Assembly (NCBI GenBank): GCA_963829585.1
Contig: CAWHJD010000021.1
Location: 62,001-126,000, forward strand
DNA: 64,000 nt
Reading direction: 5' to 3'
Source: Sva-07 sp963829585
GTDB lineage: Bacteria > Actinomycetota > Acidimicrobiia > Acidimicrobiales > Ilumatobacteraceae
Below are positions 9,180 through 16,559 of the stretch, one piece after another. Position 1 is the stretch's first letter, and the number at the start of each line of letters is the position of its first letter. The position numbers were made by a program, and so were the translations under genes. The notes under the pieces are model-generated. The model ran no database searches and was not told the origin of the DNA. It saw nothing but the letters and a program-made list of their open reading frames with translations.

Positions 9180-10508
9180 TTGATATCGTCCTTCATCGTG
9201 CGTCGGCTCCATGACTTGGGTGATCTCGGTGTCCCGGGCCATGAGCGGTGGCTGGGCTTCTTCGGTCTGCGGCTTCGGCTCGTGGCCGCGATTACGTGCG
9301 CGGGTGTGCTGGGTGGCGCGCTGGGTGCGGCGTACCTGTGGTGTCTGGAGATCGGGACGGAGCTGATCGGACCCGGGGGCTGGTCGCAAGCGGGCCAGGT
9401 TGCGGTGTTGGTCGTCGTCGGTGTGTGTGTTTCAGTGCTCGTGGCAGTCCTGGGTCGTCCCGCTGACGTGGAGTTGCTCGTCGACAACATCCATGTCCCG
9501 GGCGGAACGTCGCAGACGCCTGCCCGGTTGCGATCACTGCTCCCGATCTCCCTGCTGTGCATCGGCGCCGGCGGCACGCTCGGCCCTGAGGCGCCGGTGG
9601 TCACGACGACCGGCTCGGTGGCTCATCGTCTCGCCCGTTGGGCGCAGCTCGAACCCGGCGACGTGCGCGTGGTCACGATGGCGGGGATGGCGGCCGGATT
9701 CGCTGTGCTGTTCGGCGCACCGTTCGGTGCGGCGGTGTTCGCCCTCGAGATCCCGCATCGCCGGGGGATGGAGTACTACGAAGCGGTGATACCTGCGGCG
9801 ATCGGCGCGTCGATCGGCTTCGCGATCTCGGTGCTGGCCGGAGGTCACGGGCTCGAGCCGATCTGGACGTTGCCGTCGGTCACGGAACTCGCGCTTGCAG
9901 ATCTCGCATACGGAGTCGTGGCCGGCGTGGTCGGTGCCGCGATCGCCGTGGCGTTCACGACGTCGACGAGGGTGCTGACGTTCCTGGCCCAGTACCTCGG
10001 TTCGGCGTTGCGACCTGCGACCGGCGGCCTGCTCCTCGGACTCCTCGCCATCGTCACGCCGTACGCCCTCACCAACGGCGAGTGGCAGATCGCCTCGCTC
10101 ACTGGTGCGGTGACGGCCGGTGCGCTGTTGATCGCCGCACTGGGCAAACTGGTCGGCGCTGCCGTCGCGGTCGCGTTCGGGTGGCGCGGCGGCTTCATCA
10201 TCCCGCTTTTCTTCGTCGGGTTCTGCGTCGGCAGAGTGATCGCCGAGAGACTGCCCGGCGCGACCGAGTGGGCGTTCGTCCTCGCCGTGATGGCCGCCGC
10301 GAACGTCGGGGTGACGAAGACTCCGCTGGGTTCGACGCTGGTCGTCACGGAGATGTCCGGCATGACGGTGCTGCCGTCGACGCTGTTGGCGTCGCTCACA
10401 GCGCTCGTCCTCACCTCTCCACTGGGTGTCATCGAGGCGCAACGCGAGCGCGTCGACGCCTACGGTGCACGACATGGCGCGACGCAGCCCGACCACGAGT
10501 CTCACTGA
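9180..10508 (+). CDS. ClC-type chloride channel/transporter family protein
   Basis: This 442-aa polytopic membrane protein carries CIGAGGTLGPEAPVV, the counterpart of the G(K/R)EGP filter segment of ClC proteins. Glu137 is at the gating-glutamate position. It also has GMAAGFAVLFGAPFGAAVFALE and GGFIIPLFFVGFCVG, typical of the two inverted halves. The first selectivity motif (GSGIP) is replaced by NIHVPGG, so the anion selectivity may differ from classical chloride channels. There is no C-terminal CBS pair. The start is uncertain: TTG 9180 is the longest option and GTG 9198 is an alternative. The 3' end overlaps the MarR gene by 35 bp. Confidence 0.85.
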   Translation: MISSFIVRRLHDLGDLGVPGHERWLGFFGLRLRLVAAITCAGVLGGALGAAYLWCLEIGTELIGPGGWSQAGQVAVLVVVGVCVSVLVAVLGRPADVELLVDNIHVPGGTSQTPARLRSLLPISLLCIGAGGTLGPEAPVVTTTGSVAHRLARWAQLEPGDVRVVTMAGMAAGFAVLFGAPFGAAVFALEIPHRRGMEYYEAVIPAAIGASIGFAISVLAGGHGLEPIWTLPSVTELALADLAYGVVAGVVGAAIAVAFTTSTRVLTFLAQYLGSALRPATGGLLLGLLAIVTPYALTNGEWQIASLTGAVTAGALLIAALGKLVGAAVAVAFGWRGGFIIPLFFVGFCVGRVIAERLPGATEWAFVLAVMAAANVGVTKTPLGSTLVVTEMSGMTVLPSTLLASLTALVLTSPLGVIEAQRERVDAYGARHGATQPDHESH

Positions 10509-10902
10509 CTCCGAGTACCGGTCACTCGCCGACTTCCGGAGGTGGCTGCGTTGGTTCATGTCGTTCTCCGAGCAGGCCGCGCGTGCGCACGGGCTCACAC
10601 CGGCTCAGCACCAACTCCTCCTGATGGTCCGTGGGGCCGAAGCGGCCGGGAAGACACCATCGACCACCGACATCGCCGAATCGCTCCAGGTGCGACTCCA
10701 TTCGGCTGGGGAGCTGATCAGCCGTGCGGTCGAGAACGATCTACTCGTACGGCACGTCGACCCCGACGATCGGCGGCGCACATTCGTCGAACTCACCGAG
10801 ACGGGACGGGCGAAGCTCGAAGAACTGTCCGTCCTGCATCGTCGCGAACTCCGACGATTCCGTGCCGAGATCTCCCAACTGCTCGACAGCCTCGACCCGT
10901 GA
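10474..10902 (+). CDS. MarR-family transcriptional regulator
   Basis: This 142-aa regulator has the winged-helix layout of MarR: a first helix SEYRSLADFRRWLRWF, then HGLTPAQHQLLLMV, a recognition region STTDIAESLQVRLHSAGELISRAV, and the wing LLVRHVDPDDRRRTFVELTETG. It should bind DNA as a dimer and respond to a small ligand. The ATG at 10474 lies inside the ClC coding region (35-bp overlap), suggesting translational coupling and control of the channel or of itself. Confidence 0.9.
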   Translation: MARRSPTTSLTDSEYRSLADFRRWLRWFMSFSEQAARAHGLTPAQHQLLLMVRGAEAAGKTPSTTDIAESLQVRLHSAGELISRAVENDLLVRHVDPDDRRRTFVELTETGRAKLEELSVLHRRELRRFRAEISQLLDSLDP

Positions 10903-11030
10903 CGCAGTGTCCGGCAGGCTGTTCGAGGTCCGGGCTCGATCGACTTGCCGCCTCGGTCCAGCAGCATCCTCTTCGGCCCCCTGGCGAAACCCTCGACCAC
11001 GCCGACGACGCCGAGCGGGCGTTTGGACTG
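10903..11030. other. Short intergenic stretch
   Basis: The MarR gene and the ribbon-helix-helix gene converge here. I see no gene, and no clear hairpin with a T-run. Confidence 0.5.
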
Positions 11031-11291
11031 TCAGCTTGGTTGGAGGTATCGGCGAAGTGCTTCTCGAATCACGTCCGACGGTGACGTGTGATCTTGCTCG
11101 GCGCGAAGCAACAGTTGGTCCTTGAGTTCCGGATCGAGGCGCACGGACTCGACGGACGCCGGTGCCGACCCAAGTGTCGGGCGTCCTCGCTTGTTGCGCC
11201 GTGCGACGAGGTGGTCGATGTCGTAGCCGGCCTCGGCCTCGTCGGCGAGGGCTTCGATCTCGGAATCGGTGAGAGTTCGGTTCGTCGTCAT
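11031..11291 (-). CDS. CopG-like ribbon-helix-helix antitoxin
   Basis: The 86-aa protein ends with SVRLDPELKDQLLLRAEQ and TSPSDVIREALRRYL, the strand-helix-helix signature of CopG/RHH DNA-binding antitoxins. Its N-terminus (TLTDSEIEALADEAEAGYD) is acidic. Its ATG overlaps the stop of the upstream candidate toxin by four bases, so the pair forms a toxin-first operon. RHH antitoxins usually bind their own promoter and neutralise the toxin with the non-DNA-binding part. Confidence 0.8.
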   Translation of the reverse strand: MTTNRTLTDSEIEALADEAEAGYDIDHLVARRNKRGRPTLGSAPASVESVRLDPELKDQLLLRAEQDHTSPSDVIREALRRYLQPS

Positions 11292-11524
11292 GGTTCGAGC
11301 AGCTTTCGATACTTGGGCCGCAGTGCCATCGCGTGGATCACGATTTCGCCGCGCTGGTCGACGAGAACGACGAGTTCGAGCAGGTTGCCCGCTCGATCAG
11401 GGCCGATGACAAGCCATCGGTCTGGGTCTTCACCGATGTCCTCGATCGCCAGTGAGTGCTCAACGGCGTGCTGGATGTCGAGATCCTTGACGCCATGCCG
11501 GCGGGCAGAGGAGTGGATCTCCAC
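11288..11524 (-). CDS. Candidate toxin paired with the RHH protein (BrnT-like layout)
   Basis: This 78-aa protein from GTG 11524 runs HSSARRHGVKDLDIQHAVEH, then DRWLVIGPDRAGNLLELVVL, and ends IVIHAMALRPKYRKLL. The order of an N-terminal KHG/RHG helix, a central ligand-like strand pair and a basic C-terminal strand recalls the RelE-fold BrnT toxins, whose partners (BrnA) are also RHH proteins. That comparison is inference. Two clearly related proteins lie at 12233-12466 and 13892-14125 but have a different kind of partner. The 3' end overlaps the antitoxin start by ATGA. Confidence 0.6.
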   Translation of the reverse strand: MEIHSSARRHGVKDLDIQHAVEHSLAIEDIGEDPDRWLVIGPDRAGNLLELVVLVDQRGEIVIHAMALRPKYRKLLEP

Positions 11525-11577
11525 ACGTGAATATCGTACTACAGAATCCAGGCAGCTGGGAAGGACGAGCGTGATTT

Positions 11578-11822
11578 GCCACCCAAACGACGTCTTCGGG
11601 TCAATCGTTGCGAGCCGCAAACGACCTACCAGGTATTTTGCAGCGCCCCTGGCAGGGATCGAACCTGCGACACACGGTTGAGGAATCGTCCCTTGCCCGT
11701 CCGGCTGGTGCCGGCGAATCCGTGAAAGCCCGTGGAATAGGGGTTTCCGGGGCCCGGTCGTGCGCCGAGGGACACGAAATCCGGGTAGTTCCGCCGCGTT
11801 TGCTACCCAAACGCTACCCAAA
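11578..11822. other. attP-like junction: arm repeat, tRNA-Arg core fragment and opposite arm repeats
   Basis: Positions 11643-11685 repeat the last 43 bases of the tRNA-Arg gene at 29321-29363 with one mismatch. On the left, 11578-11642 matches the integrase-side flank of that tRNA, including a GCCACCCAAA repeat 56 bp away. On the right, two copies of GCTACCCAAA lie at 11802-11811 and 11813-11822, 117 bp from the core. Both arms around one core is the layout of a phage-type attP, or of the junction between two tandem integrated elements. The 5' half of a tRNA is absent, so this is not a tRNA gene. Confidence 0.75.
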
Positions 11823-11879
11823 TCGGCGTCGCCAGATCCGGGCCGACGCCGCCTCCACTGTCGTGCAGCAGCGGGGACT

Positions 11880-12104
11880 TCACGCCTTCGGATGCAACGG
11901 GATCTCACGATCCGCAACCGCATCCGCCTCGAAGCGCAACGCAGCAGCCACGTCCGCTATCTCCAACGGAGGGAGCTCCTCGACGATCTGCTCTGCCGTC
12001 AAACCACCGGCCACCATGTTGATGATGGTCGCAACCGGAATGCGACGACCGCGCAGGCACGGCACGCCAGCCATCACCGCAGGGTCGACGGTGATCCGCT
12101 CCAT
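11880..12104 (-). CDS. DUF433 family protein (VapB-type antitoxin-like)
   Basis: The 74-aa protein has the DUF433 pattern: ITVDPAVMAGVPCLRGRRIPV followed by TAEQIVEELPPLEIADVAAALRF. DUF433 proteins are small HTH-like proteins often encoded next to PIN/DUF5615 toxins. No such partner is present here, so it is an orphan or a remnant. ATG 12104 begins the conserved region; the frame continues upstream without family similarity. It is the only gene of the mini-element that has no counterpart at the left end of the larger element, and it interrupts the otherwise parallel layout. Confidence 0.75.
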   Translation of the reverse strand: MERITVDPAVMAGVPCLRGRRIPVATIINMVAGGLTAEQIVEELPPLEIADVAAALRFEADAVADREIPLHPKA

Positions 12105-12193
12105 CGGCACGAAACTACTTCGTCGGCAGGCGACCTTCGGGTGAAGATGGCCACGGGCTGGTGGGGAGTAGGTGCGCCGTTGTCGAGCACGTA

Positions 12194-12235
12194 GCAAGTC
12201 AACTTGCGATGCCCGGTGCCACAAGCTAACTTGTG
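12194..12235. promoter_or_regulatory. Two palindromic operators upstream of candidate toxin (mini-element copy)
   Basis: GCAAGTCAACTTGC (12194-12207) and CACAAGCTAACTTGTG (12220-12235) share the core CAAGnnAACTTG with centres 27 bp apart. The second one covers the GTG start of the downstream gene. The same arrangement stands at 13851-13894. The likely binder is the HTH protein encoded two genes along. Confidence 0.7.
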
Positions 12236-12466
12236 AACGTGGATGCGCCGCTCATCGCTCCCAGCGCACGCAAGCACGGCATCCACGACAACGACATGAT
12301 CCACGCCTTCAACCATCCGATCTTCGTCGACGAACTCGACGACGGGTTCACCATGTTCGTCGGCTCAGACCCGGCCGCGAACCTGCTCGAGATCGGCGTC
12401 GTCGACACCAGCGACGGTCCGATCATCATCCACGCCATGCCCGCCCGTCCGAAGTACCTGAGGTGA
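12233..12466 (+). CDS. Candidate toxin of duplicated TA-like locus (copy in mini-element)
   Basis: The 77-aa protein has SARKHGIHDNDMIHAFNHP, a central MFVGSDPAANLLEIGVV and a C-terminal IIIHAMPARPKYL. It shares the layout and the IHAMxxRxKY ending with the candidate toxin at 11288-11524, and differs from its twin at 13892-14125 at about eight positions. Start GTG 12233 lies inside an inverted repeat; a second GTG at 12239 is possible. The stop is five bases before the next gene. Similarity to BrnT-type RelE-fold toxins is inferred from layout only. No toxicity can be claimed from the sequence. Confidence 0.6.
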   Translation: MNVDAPLIAPSARKHGIHDNDMIHAFNHPIFVDELDDGFTMFVGSDPAANLLEIGVVDTSDGPIIIHAMPARPKYLR

Positions 12467-12471
12467 CCACC

Positions 12472-12744
12472 ATGCCCCGCACCGCCCAAGAAATCCTCGA
12501 CCACGCCGACGAACTCGCCGCCCGATTCGAGACTCACGAGCCTGGCGACGACGTACACGACGCCATGGAGCTTCGTCTCGTCCGAGAAGCGTTCCTGGCC
12601 CGAGCCGACGCCGAACGCGCACTCGGCGATGCCGTCGTTCGCGCCCGTCACAAGGGCCACTCTTGGGCTTCGATCGGGGCCATGGTCGGCACCTCGGGCG
12701 AGGCTGCCCGCCAGCGTTACGGGCAGTCCGTCAACGTGTCGTAG
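12472..12744 (+). CDS. Helix-turn-helix partner protein (candidate antitoxin, mini-element copy)
   Basis: The 90-aa product begins MPRTAQEILDHADELAARFE. It ends with GHSWASIGAMVGTSGEAARQRYG, a helix-turn-helix of the SWxxIGxxLGxSxxAARQRY type seen in small actinobacterial regulators. The acidic N-terminal helix could bind the upstream protein. The gene lies five bases after the candidate toxin and so is translationally linked. The palindromes before the operon suggest autoregulation. A near-identical copy is at 14131-14415. Confidence 0.6.
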   Translation: MPRTAQEILDHADELAARFETHEPGDDVHDAMELRLVREAFLARADAERALGDAVVRARHKGHSWASIGAMVGTSGEAARQRYGQSVNVS

Positions 12745-12875
12745 CAACCAGATGGACCGCGTTATCGAGCACGGCATAAGGGCCTGATTGCAGTGGGTCG
12801 GTGGTTGAGAACGGCGTGATTCTGGGCGCGGAAGGGTGCGGCAACCGAGGCCGGCGAGCCCTCCCGATGAACGAG

Positions 12876-13205
12876 TCAGCTGCCGATCTGATCGCCCATC
12901 GCTGTCGGGATGTCTCGGCGGGTGTGGAGGATGCGCCAAACATCGACGAACTCGTCGCCGACGACGTAGAACACCAGATACGGGAAACGAGCCAGCGGTC
13001 GGACGCGGAGATCAGGAATCTCAAGTTCGTAGGAGAATCGCAGGCTGCCCGAGTGCGGTGATCGACCGATCTGGCCGACCGCCCGTTCGACGGCGTCCAC
13101 GAAACGTAGAGCGACGTCGGTGTCCGCCTCGGCGAGGTAGTAGTCGACCGCTTGGTCGATGTCGACAGCAGCCCGCTCGCGAAGGCGGACCGGGCTGGCG
13201 GACAC
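12876..13205 (-). CDS. parE: ParE-like toxin (RelE/ParE superfamily)
   Basis: The 109-aa protein has the ParE pattern: RLRERAAVDIDQAVDYYLAEA, ALRFVDAVERAVGQIGRSPHSG, then DLRVRPLARFPYLVFYVV and a C-terminal VWRILHTRRDIPTAM. ParE toxins inhibit DNA gyrase. Proteins of this subtype often act as stabilisers of mobile DNA. The gene follows ParD after five bases on the same strand. GTG 13205 is the start. Confidence 0.9.
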   Translation of the reverse strand: MSASPVRLRERAAVDIDQAVDYYLAEADTDVALRFVDAVERAVGQIGRSPHSGSLRFSYELEIPDLRVRPLARFPYLVFYVVGDEFVDVWRILHTRRDIPTAMGDQIGS

Positions 13206-13210
13206 GGCAA

Positions 13211-13444
13211 TCAGGCGCCAGAACGGATGCGGTCCCGCACGGACGTGAAGTAGGAACCATCGGCAACGGGGCCCGGCGACGATGCCGCTCCGTCAAGCAG
13301 GACGCGTCGAAGCTGTTGACGGTCCTTGTCGCGACGGATGAGATCACGGACGTACTCGCTCGTGGACCCATAGCCGCCGTCGCCGACCTGCTCGTCGACG
13401 TATGACTTGAGTTCGTCAGGCAGCGACACGTTCATCGTCGACAT
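13211..13444 (-). CDS. parD: ParD-like antitoxin
   Basis: The 77-aa protein opens with STMNVSLPDELKSYVDEQV and SEYVRDLIRRDKDRQQL, the ribbon-helix-helix of ParD. A disordered toxin-binding tail follows. It neutralises the adjacent ParE and probably represses the operon through the perfect inverted repeat 18 bp upstream of its ATG. The gene starts 110 bp from the second tRNA-derived core, so the operon occupies the right edge of the mini-element. Confidence 0.9.
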   Translation of the reverse strand: MSTMNVSLPDELKSYVDEQVGDGGYGSTSEYVRDLIRRDKDRQQLRRVLLDGAASSPGPVADGSYFTSVRDRIRSGA

Positions 13445-13461
13445 GGCTACAGGCTATCGAT

Positions 13462-13480
13462 CTTGGCAAAGCTTGCCAAG
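13462..13480. promoter_or_regulatory. Perfect inverted repeat, probable ParD operator
   Basis: CTTGGCAA, AGC, TTGCCAAG form a perfect 8-bp inverted repeat with a 3-bp centre, ending 18 bp upstream of the parD start. ParD-type RHH dimers bind repeats of this kind. Confidence 0.65.
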
Positions 13481-13553
13481 ACCGCCTGTCCGGCTCAGCG
13501 ATAGTGCAGTGCTCGGCTTGGGCCTGAGCGTGCGGATCTACCAGGTCTTTTCA

Positions 13554-13733
13554 GCGCCCCTGGCAGGGATCGAACCTGCGACACACGGTTTAGGAATCGT
13601 CCCTTGCCCGTCCGGCTGGTGCCGGCGAATACGGGAAAGCCCGTGGAATAAGGGTTTCCGGGGCCTTGGCGTGCGCCGAGTGACGTGAAATCCGGGTAGT
13701 TCCGCCGCGTTTGCTACCCAAACGCTACCCAAA
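13554..13733. other. attL-like site of the 15.8-kb element: tRNA-Arg core fragment plus arm repeats
   Basis: Positions 13554-13596 are identical over 43 bp to the 3' part of tRNA-Arg (29321-29363). The preceding GATCTACCAGGTCTTTT also matches the tRNA flank. GCTACCCAAA copies lie at 13713-13722 and 13724-13733, 117 bp beyond the core, the same distance as at the first site. The tRNA 5' half is absent. Confidence 0.8.
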
Positions 13734-13850
13734 TCGACGACACCGGATCCCGCCGCGCCATGTGGGCCAGACTCGTTCTTCGGCAGGCGACGCTCGGGCG
13801 AAGATGGCCACTGACTGGTCGGGAGTATGTGCGCCGTCGTCGAGCACGTA

Positions 13851-13894
13851 CGCAAGGCAACTTGCGATGACCCGGATGCACAAGCTAACTTGTG
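13851..13894. promoter_or_regulatory. Two palindromic operators upstream of candidate toxin (large-element copy)
   Basis: CGCAAGGCAACTTGCG (13851-13866) and CACAAGCTAACTTGTG (13879-13894) both contain CAAGnnAACTTG, with centres 28 bp apart. The second covers the GTG start at 13892. The palindromes are kept even where the first differs in sequence from its counterpart (12194-12207), which argues for function. Confidence 0.7.
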
Positions 13895-14125
13895 AGCGTG
13901 GATGCGCCACTCATCGCTCACAGCGCACGCAAGCACGGCATCCCCGACACCGACATGATCCACGCCTTCAACAATCCGATCTTCGTCGACGACCTCGACG
14001 ACGGGTTCATTTTGTTCGTCGGCGCAGACCCCGCCGCCAACCTGCTCGAGATCGGCGTCGTCGACACCAGCGACGGTCCGATCATCATCCACGCCATGCC
14101 CGCCCGACCCAAGTACCTGAGGTGA
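13892..14125 (+). CDS. Candidate toxin of duplicated TA-like locus (copy in large element)
   Basis: This 77-aa protein is the paralogue of 12233-12466 and has the same SARKHGI and IIIHAMPARPKYL ends. Differences cluster in the first half (for example the NNPIFVDDLDDGFILFVGAD stretch). It starts at GTG 13892 inside the second palindrome, and its stop is five bases before the HTH partner. It is the first gene of the 15.8-kb element. If it is a toxin, it would penalise loss of the element. Confidence 0.6.
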   Translation: MSVDAPLIAHSARKHGIPDTDMIHAFNNPIFVDDLDDGFILFVGADPAANLLEIGVVDTSDGPIIIHAMPARPKYLR

Positions 14126-14130
14126 CCACC

Positions 14131-14415
14131 ATGCCGAGAACCGCCCAAGAAATCCTCGACCACGCCGACGAACTCGCCGCCCGATTCGAGACTCACGAGC
14201 CTGGCGACGACATCCGCGACGCCATGGAGCTTCGTCTCGTCCGAGAAGCGTTCCTTGCCCGAGCCGACGCAGAACGCGCACTCGGCGATGCCGTCGTTCG
14301 CGCCCGTCACAACGGGCACTCCTGGGCATCGATCGGGGCCATGGTCGGCACCTCCGGTGAGGCAGCCCGCCAACGTTACGGGCAGTCCGTCAACGCCTCG
14401 CAGCAACCAAACTGA
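14131..14415 (+). CDS. Helix-turn-helix partner protein (candidate antitoxin, large-element copy)
   Basis: The 94-aa protein is nearly identical to 12472-12744 up to GQSVN and then has a few extra residues (ASQQPN). The C-terminal GHSWASIGAMVGTSGEAARQRYG helix-turn-helix is conserved. Because the two proteins differ so little, cross-neutralisation and cross-regulation between the tandem elements are likely. That is inference. Confidence 0.6.
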   Translation: MPRTAQEILDHADELAARFETHEPGDDIRDAMELRLVREAFLARADAERALGDAVVRARHNGHSWASIGAMVGTSGEAARQRYGQSVNASQQPN

Positions 14416-14921
14416 CCGCGAATATCGAGCACACGTGGTGGGCCGACATCGTCATCACTGACTGACAAGCACACGCAGCCCCGGCCCCGTCTCGCCGGGT
14501 CGGTGGGCGGGATTACGTGGTGCCGCAGTCGGGCCGCGTGCGGCCAGTCATCGGACACCTCCACCTGATCGTCATCACGATCGTCAGCAACATCTCCCGG
14601 AGCCAACACATCATCATCACCTCCATCACTGCCGGGCGGCTCTCGGCAGGCACCGAGATCGACGAGCACGGCGTCCACCGGTGAGCCCGAACGATGGCGG
14701 AGCGCAGCGTGCGGCTCGGACGTGTCCACGACGATTCGCCTGCGGCCAACGTCCACTTCGACGGATGCATGGTTGCCTGCCTCGACGATGACATGATGCG
14801 ACAGGTCTGCATTGTTGCGTGGACGAAGCTGAACCTTGACGAGCGGACTCACGTCCGACGCGCCGGACGAGATCCCCCCTGGGAGTGAGGTGGGTCGGTA
14901 CTGTCAATTCCGTGTGTTGTC
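14416..14921. other. About 500 bp without a confident gene
   Basis: Reading frames on both strands cover part of this stretch (for example 14376-14852 minus), but they lack recognisable domains and the longest overlaps the HTH gene antisense. It may hold a degraded gene and the promoter of the downstream permease. Confidence 0.4.
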
Positions 14922-16106
14922 GTGTTTCGTTCCTCGATCGGACGCACACGCCCGACGACCTCGCTCACCACCGATCGGTTCGAAGCTGTGGCTGAGTCCG
15001 TCCCCGACGTCGTTGCCGACTTCATCGCCGCCGGTGCGAGCCGTGACGAATCGACGCAGGGGGAGGCTGTTCGTCGCGTCACCGGGAGCGTCGGGATCGC
15101 AGTATGGACGTTCATCGGCATCGTGATCGTCGGTGTGATCGCCGTCCTCGCGCTCGGCCTGATCGCCGAGGTCGTGATCCCGGTTGCGCTCGCTGCGCTG
15201 CTCGCCGTCGAGTTCAAGCCTGCTGCCGACCGGCTCGTCCGCGACGGACGGCGCCCGGCGATTGCGTCGGGAATCGTCCTGCTCGGGCTCATCGCGCTGG
15301 TCGCCGCGATCGCAATCGCAGTTGTTGTGGGTCTGAGTAGTCAGTCCGCCGAGATCACCTCAGGGATCGATGACGCCGTCGAAGCGATCGCTGACGAGAC
15401 TGGCATCGACATCGCAACGATCCAGGAGGTGCGCACGGCCGTCAACGACTTGTCGGCGCTCACTGCGCTGGGAGCGGTGACGAAGTTGGTCTCGGGTGTG
15501 AACACCCTGATCGGGGTGGTCAGCGGTTTCATGCTCGGTGCCTTGGCGTTCTACTACCTCGTCAAGGACGGCACGCTGCTGCGCAATCGATTCCTGCAAA
15601 CGGCGAGCCCGGTTCACACGGGCGGGCTCGACGAGTTCATCACCCAAGCGTGCAGCACCTTGCGCAGCTACGGCCGGGCACGCACCGTGATGAGCGCCAT
15701 CGTCACCAGCGTCATCGGGCTGGCCGCGATCCTCATGGGTCTCCCGCTTATCCCGTCGATCCTGGTGCTCACGTTCATCGGTGGCTACATCCCCTATATC
15801 GGCGCCTTCCTGGCCGGCGCATACGTTGCGCTCATCGCGTTCGGTGAGAACGGCATCTCGGCCGCCATCGTGATCATCGTCGTGTCGCTCGCGGCCAACC
15901 TGATCCTCGAGAACTTCGTCGAGCCCCGAGTGATGGGCCAGAGCCTCGACCTGCACCCGATCGTCGTGGTCGTCGTGCTCGCCCTCGGGGGGCTCTTGGG
16001 AGGCATCATCGGGCTGCTCGTCGCAGTTCCCGCAGCAGCGGTGGCGAAGGCGGCGTTGCTCCAGATCCGCCGGTCTCGATACGAAGCGGCGGGCGGCGCA
16101 AGCTAG
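14922..16106 (+). CDS. AI-2E / TerC-like UPF0118 family permease
   Basis: This 394-aa polytopic membrane protein has paired N-terminal spans (GIVIVGVIAVLALGLIAEVV), a soluble helical middle region and a C-terminal block: GLPLIPSILVLTFIGGYIPYIGAFL, LILENFVEPRVMGQSLDLHP and GGIIGLLVAVPAAAV. These are hallmarks of the AI-2E transporter (PF01594) family. Members export autoinducer-2 or act as Na+/H+ antiporters; which applies here is unknown. GTG 14922 gives a soluble 60-residue N-terminus. Later starts are possible. Confidence 0.85.
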   Translation: MFRSSIGRTRPTTSLTTDRFEAVAESVPDVVADFIAAGASRDESTQGEAVRRVTGSVGIAVWTFIGIVIVGVIAVLALGLIAEVVIPVALAALLAVEFKPAADRLVRDGRRPAIASGIVLLGLIALVAAIAIAVVVGLSSQSAEITSGIDDAVEAIADETGIDIATIQEVRTAVNDLSALTALGAVTKLVSGVNTLIGVVSGFMLGALAFYYLVKDGTLLRNRFLQTASPVHTGGLDEFITQACSTLRSYGRARTVMSAIVTSVIGLAAILMGLPLIPSILVLTFIGGYIPYIGAFLAGAYVALIAFGENGISAAIVIIVVSLAANLILENFVEPRVMGQSLDLHPIVVVVVLALGGLLGGIIGLLVAVPAAAVAKAALLQIRRSRYEAAGGAS

Positions 16107-16263
16107 CTCGGGTTGATCGACGGGCACCGCCACGGTGCTGCATGCACAATTTCCGATGATGTGGTCGAGCAGATCGTGATTGACGCCTTGGAGTCAACAC
16201 CAAAGGTGCCGTATCAGTGCAGTCGACTTCGCCGTTCGTCGAGGACGTGAGGCGAGATCACTC

Positions 16264-16557
16264 ATGGTCGCCGGCACGGTGACCGCCAAGCTGTTGTTTC
16301 CTGGACTGTCGTGGTGGGTGTGCGCAGTCATCGGCACCGCCGTCGCGCCCACCGACGCTGCACTGGGCGCTGCGATCATCGAGGACCCGCGAGTTTCGGG
16401 CCGCATCCGCCGTGTCCTCAATGTCGAGAGCGGCCTCAACGACGGCATCGTGACCCCGTTGGTCAACTTCTTCCTGATCGCCGCGGTCGCTGGGACATCG
16501 TTCGGGGGCTCCTCGCTCGCTGCAGCGATCGCCGACTTGGCACTTGGCGCCGTCTAC
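16264..16557 (+). pseudogene. Fragment of a CPA1-type Na+/H+ antiporter
   Basis: About 98 residues (VAPTDAALGAAIIEDPRV, RRVLNVESGLNDGIVTPLVNFF) align with the middle of the complete antiporter encoded at 20650-21930, including the conserved PTDAAL and NVESGLNDG motifs. Everything before and after is missing. The fragment leads straight into the remnant of another gene, so it is a relic. Confidence 0.75.
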
Positions 16558-16559
16558 AG

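Larger units (their letters stand above)
11643..13553. mobile_element. Integrase-less mini-element bounded by tRNA-Arg 3'-end repeats
   Basis: This 1.9-kb unit lies between the first and second copies of the 43-bp tRNA-derived core. It contains DUF433, the two-gene candidate toxin-antitoxin locus and ParDE, with no recombinase. Its left end (core, 117-bp spacing, GCTACCCAAA pair, then the toxin-antitoxin-like locus) is homologous to the left end of the larger element starting at 13554. I infer that it was moved or is maintained by the integrase of the neighbouring element. Confidence 0.6.

Noticed and set aside
11643..11685. A second and third tRNA gene at 11643 and 13554
   Set aside because: Only the T arm, acceptor 3' strand and part of the anticodon arm are present; the 5' half and an encoded CCA are absent. 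They are att repeats.
14376..14852. A 158-aa minus-strand frame
   Set aside because: Its 3' part is antisense to the HTH gene and nothing in it is recognisable.
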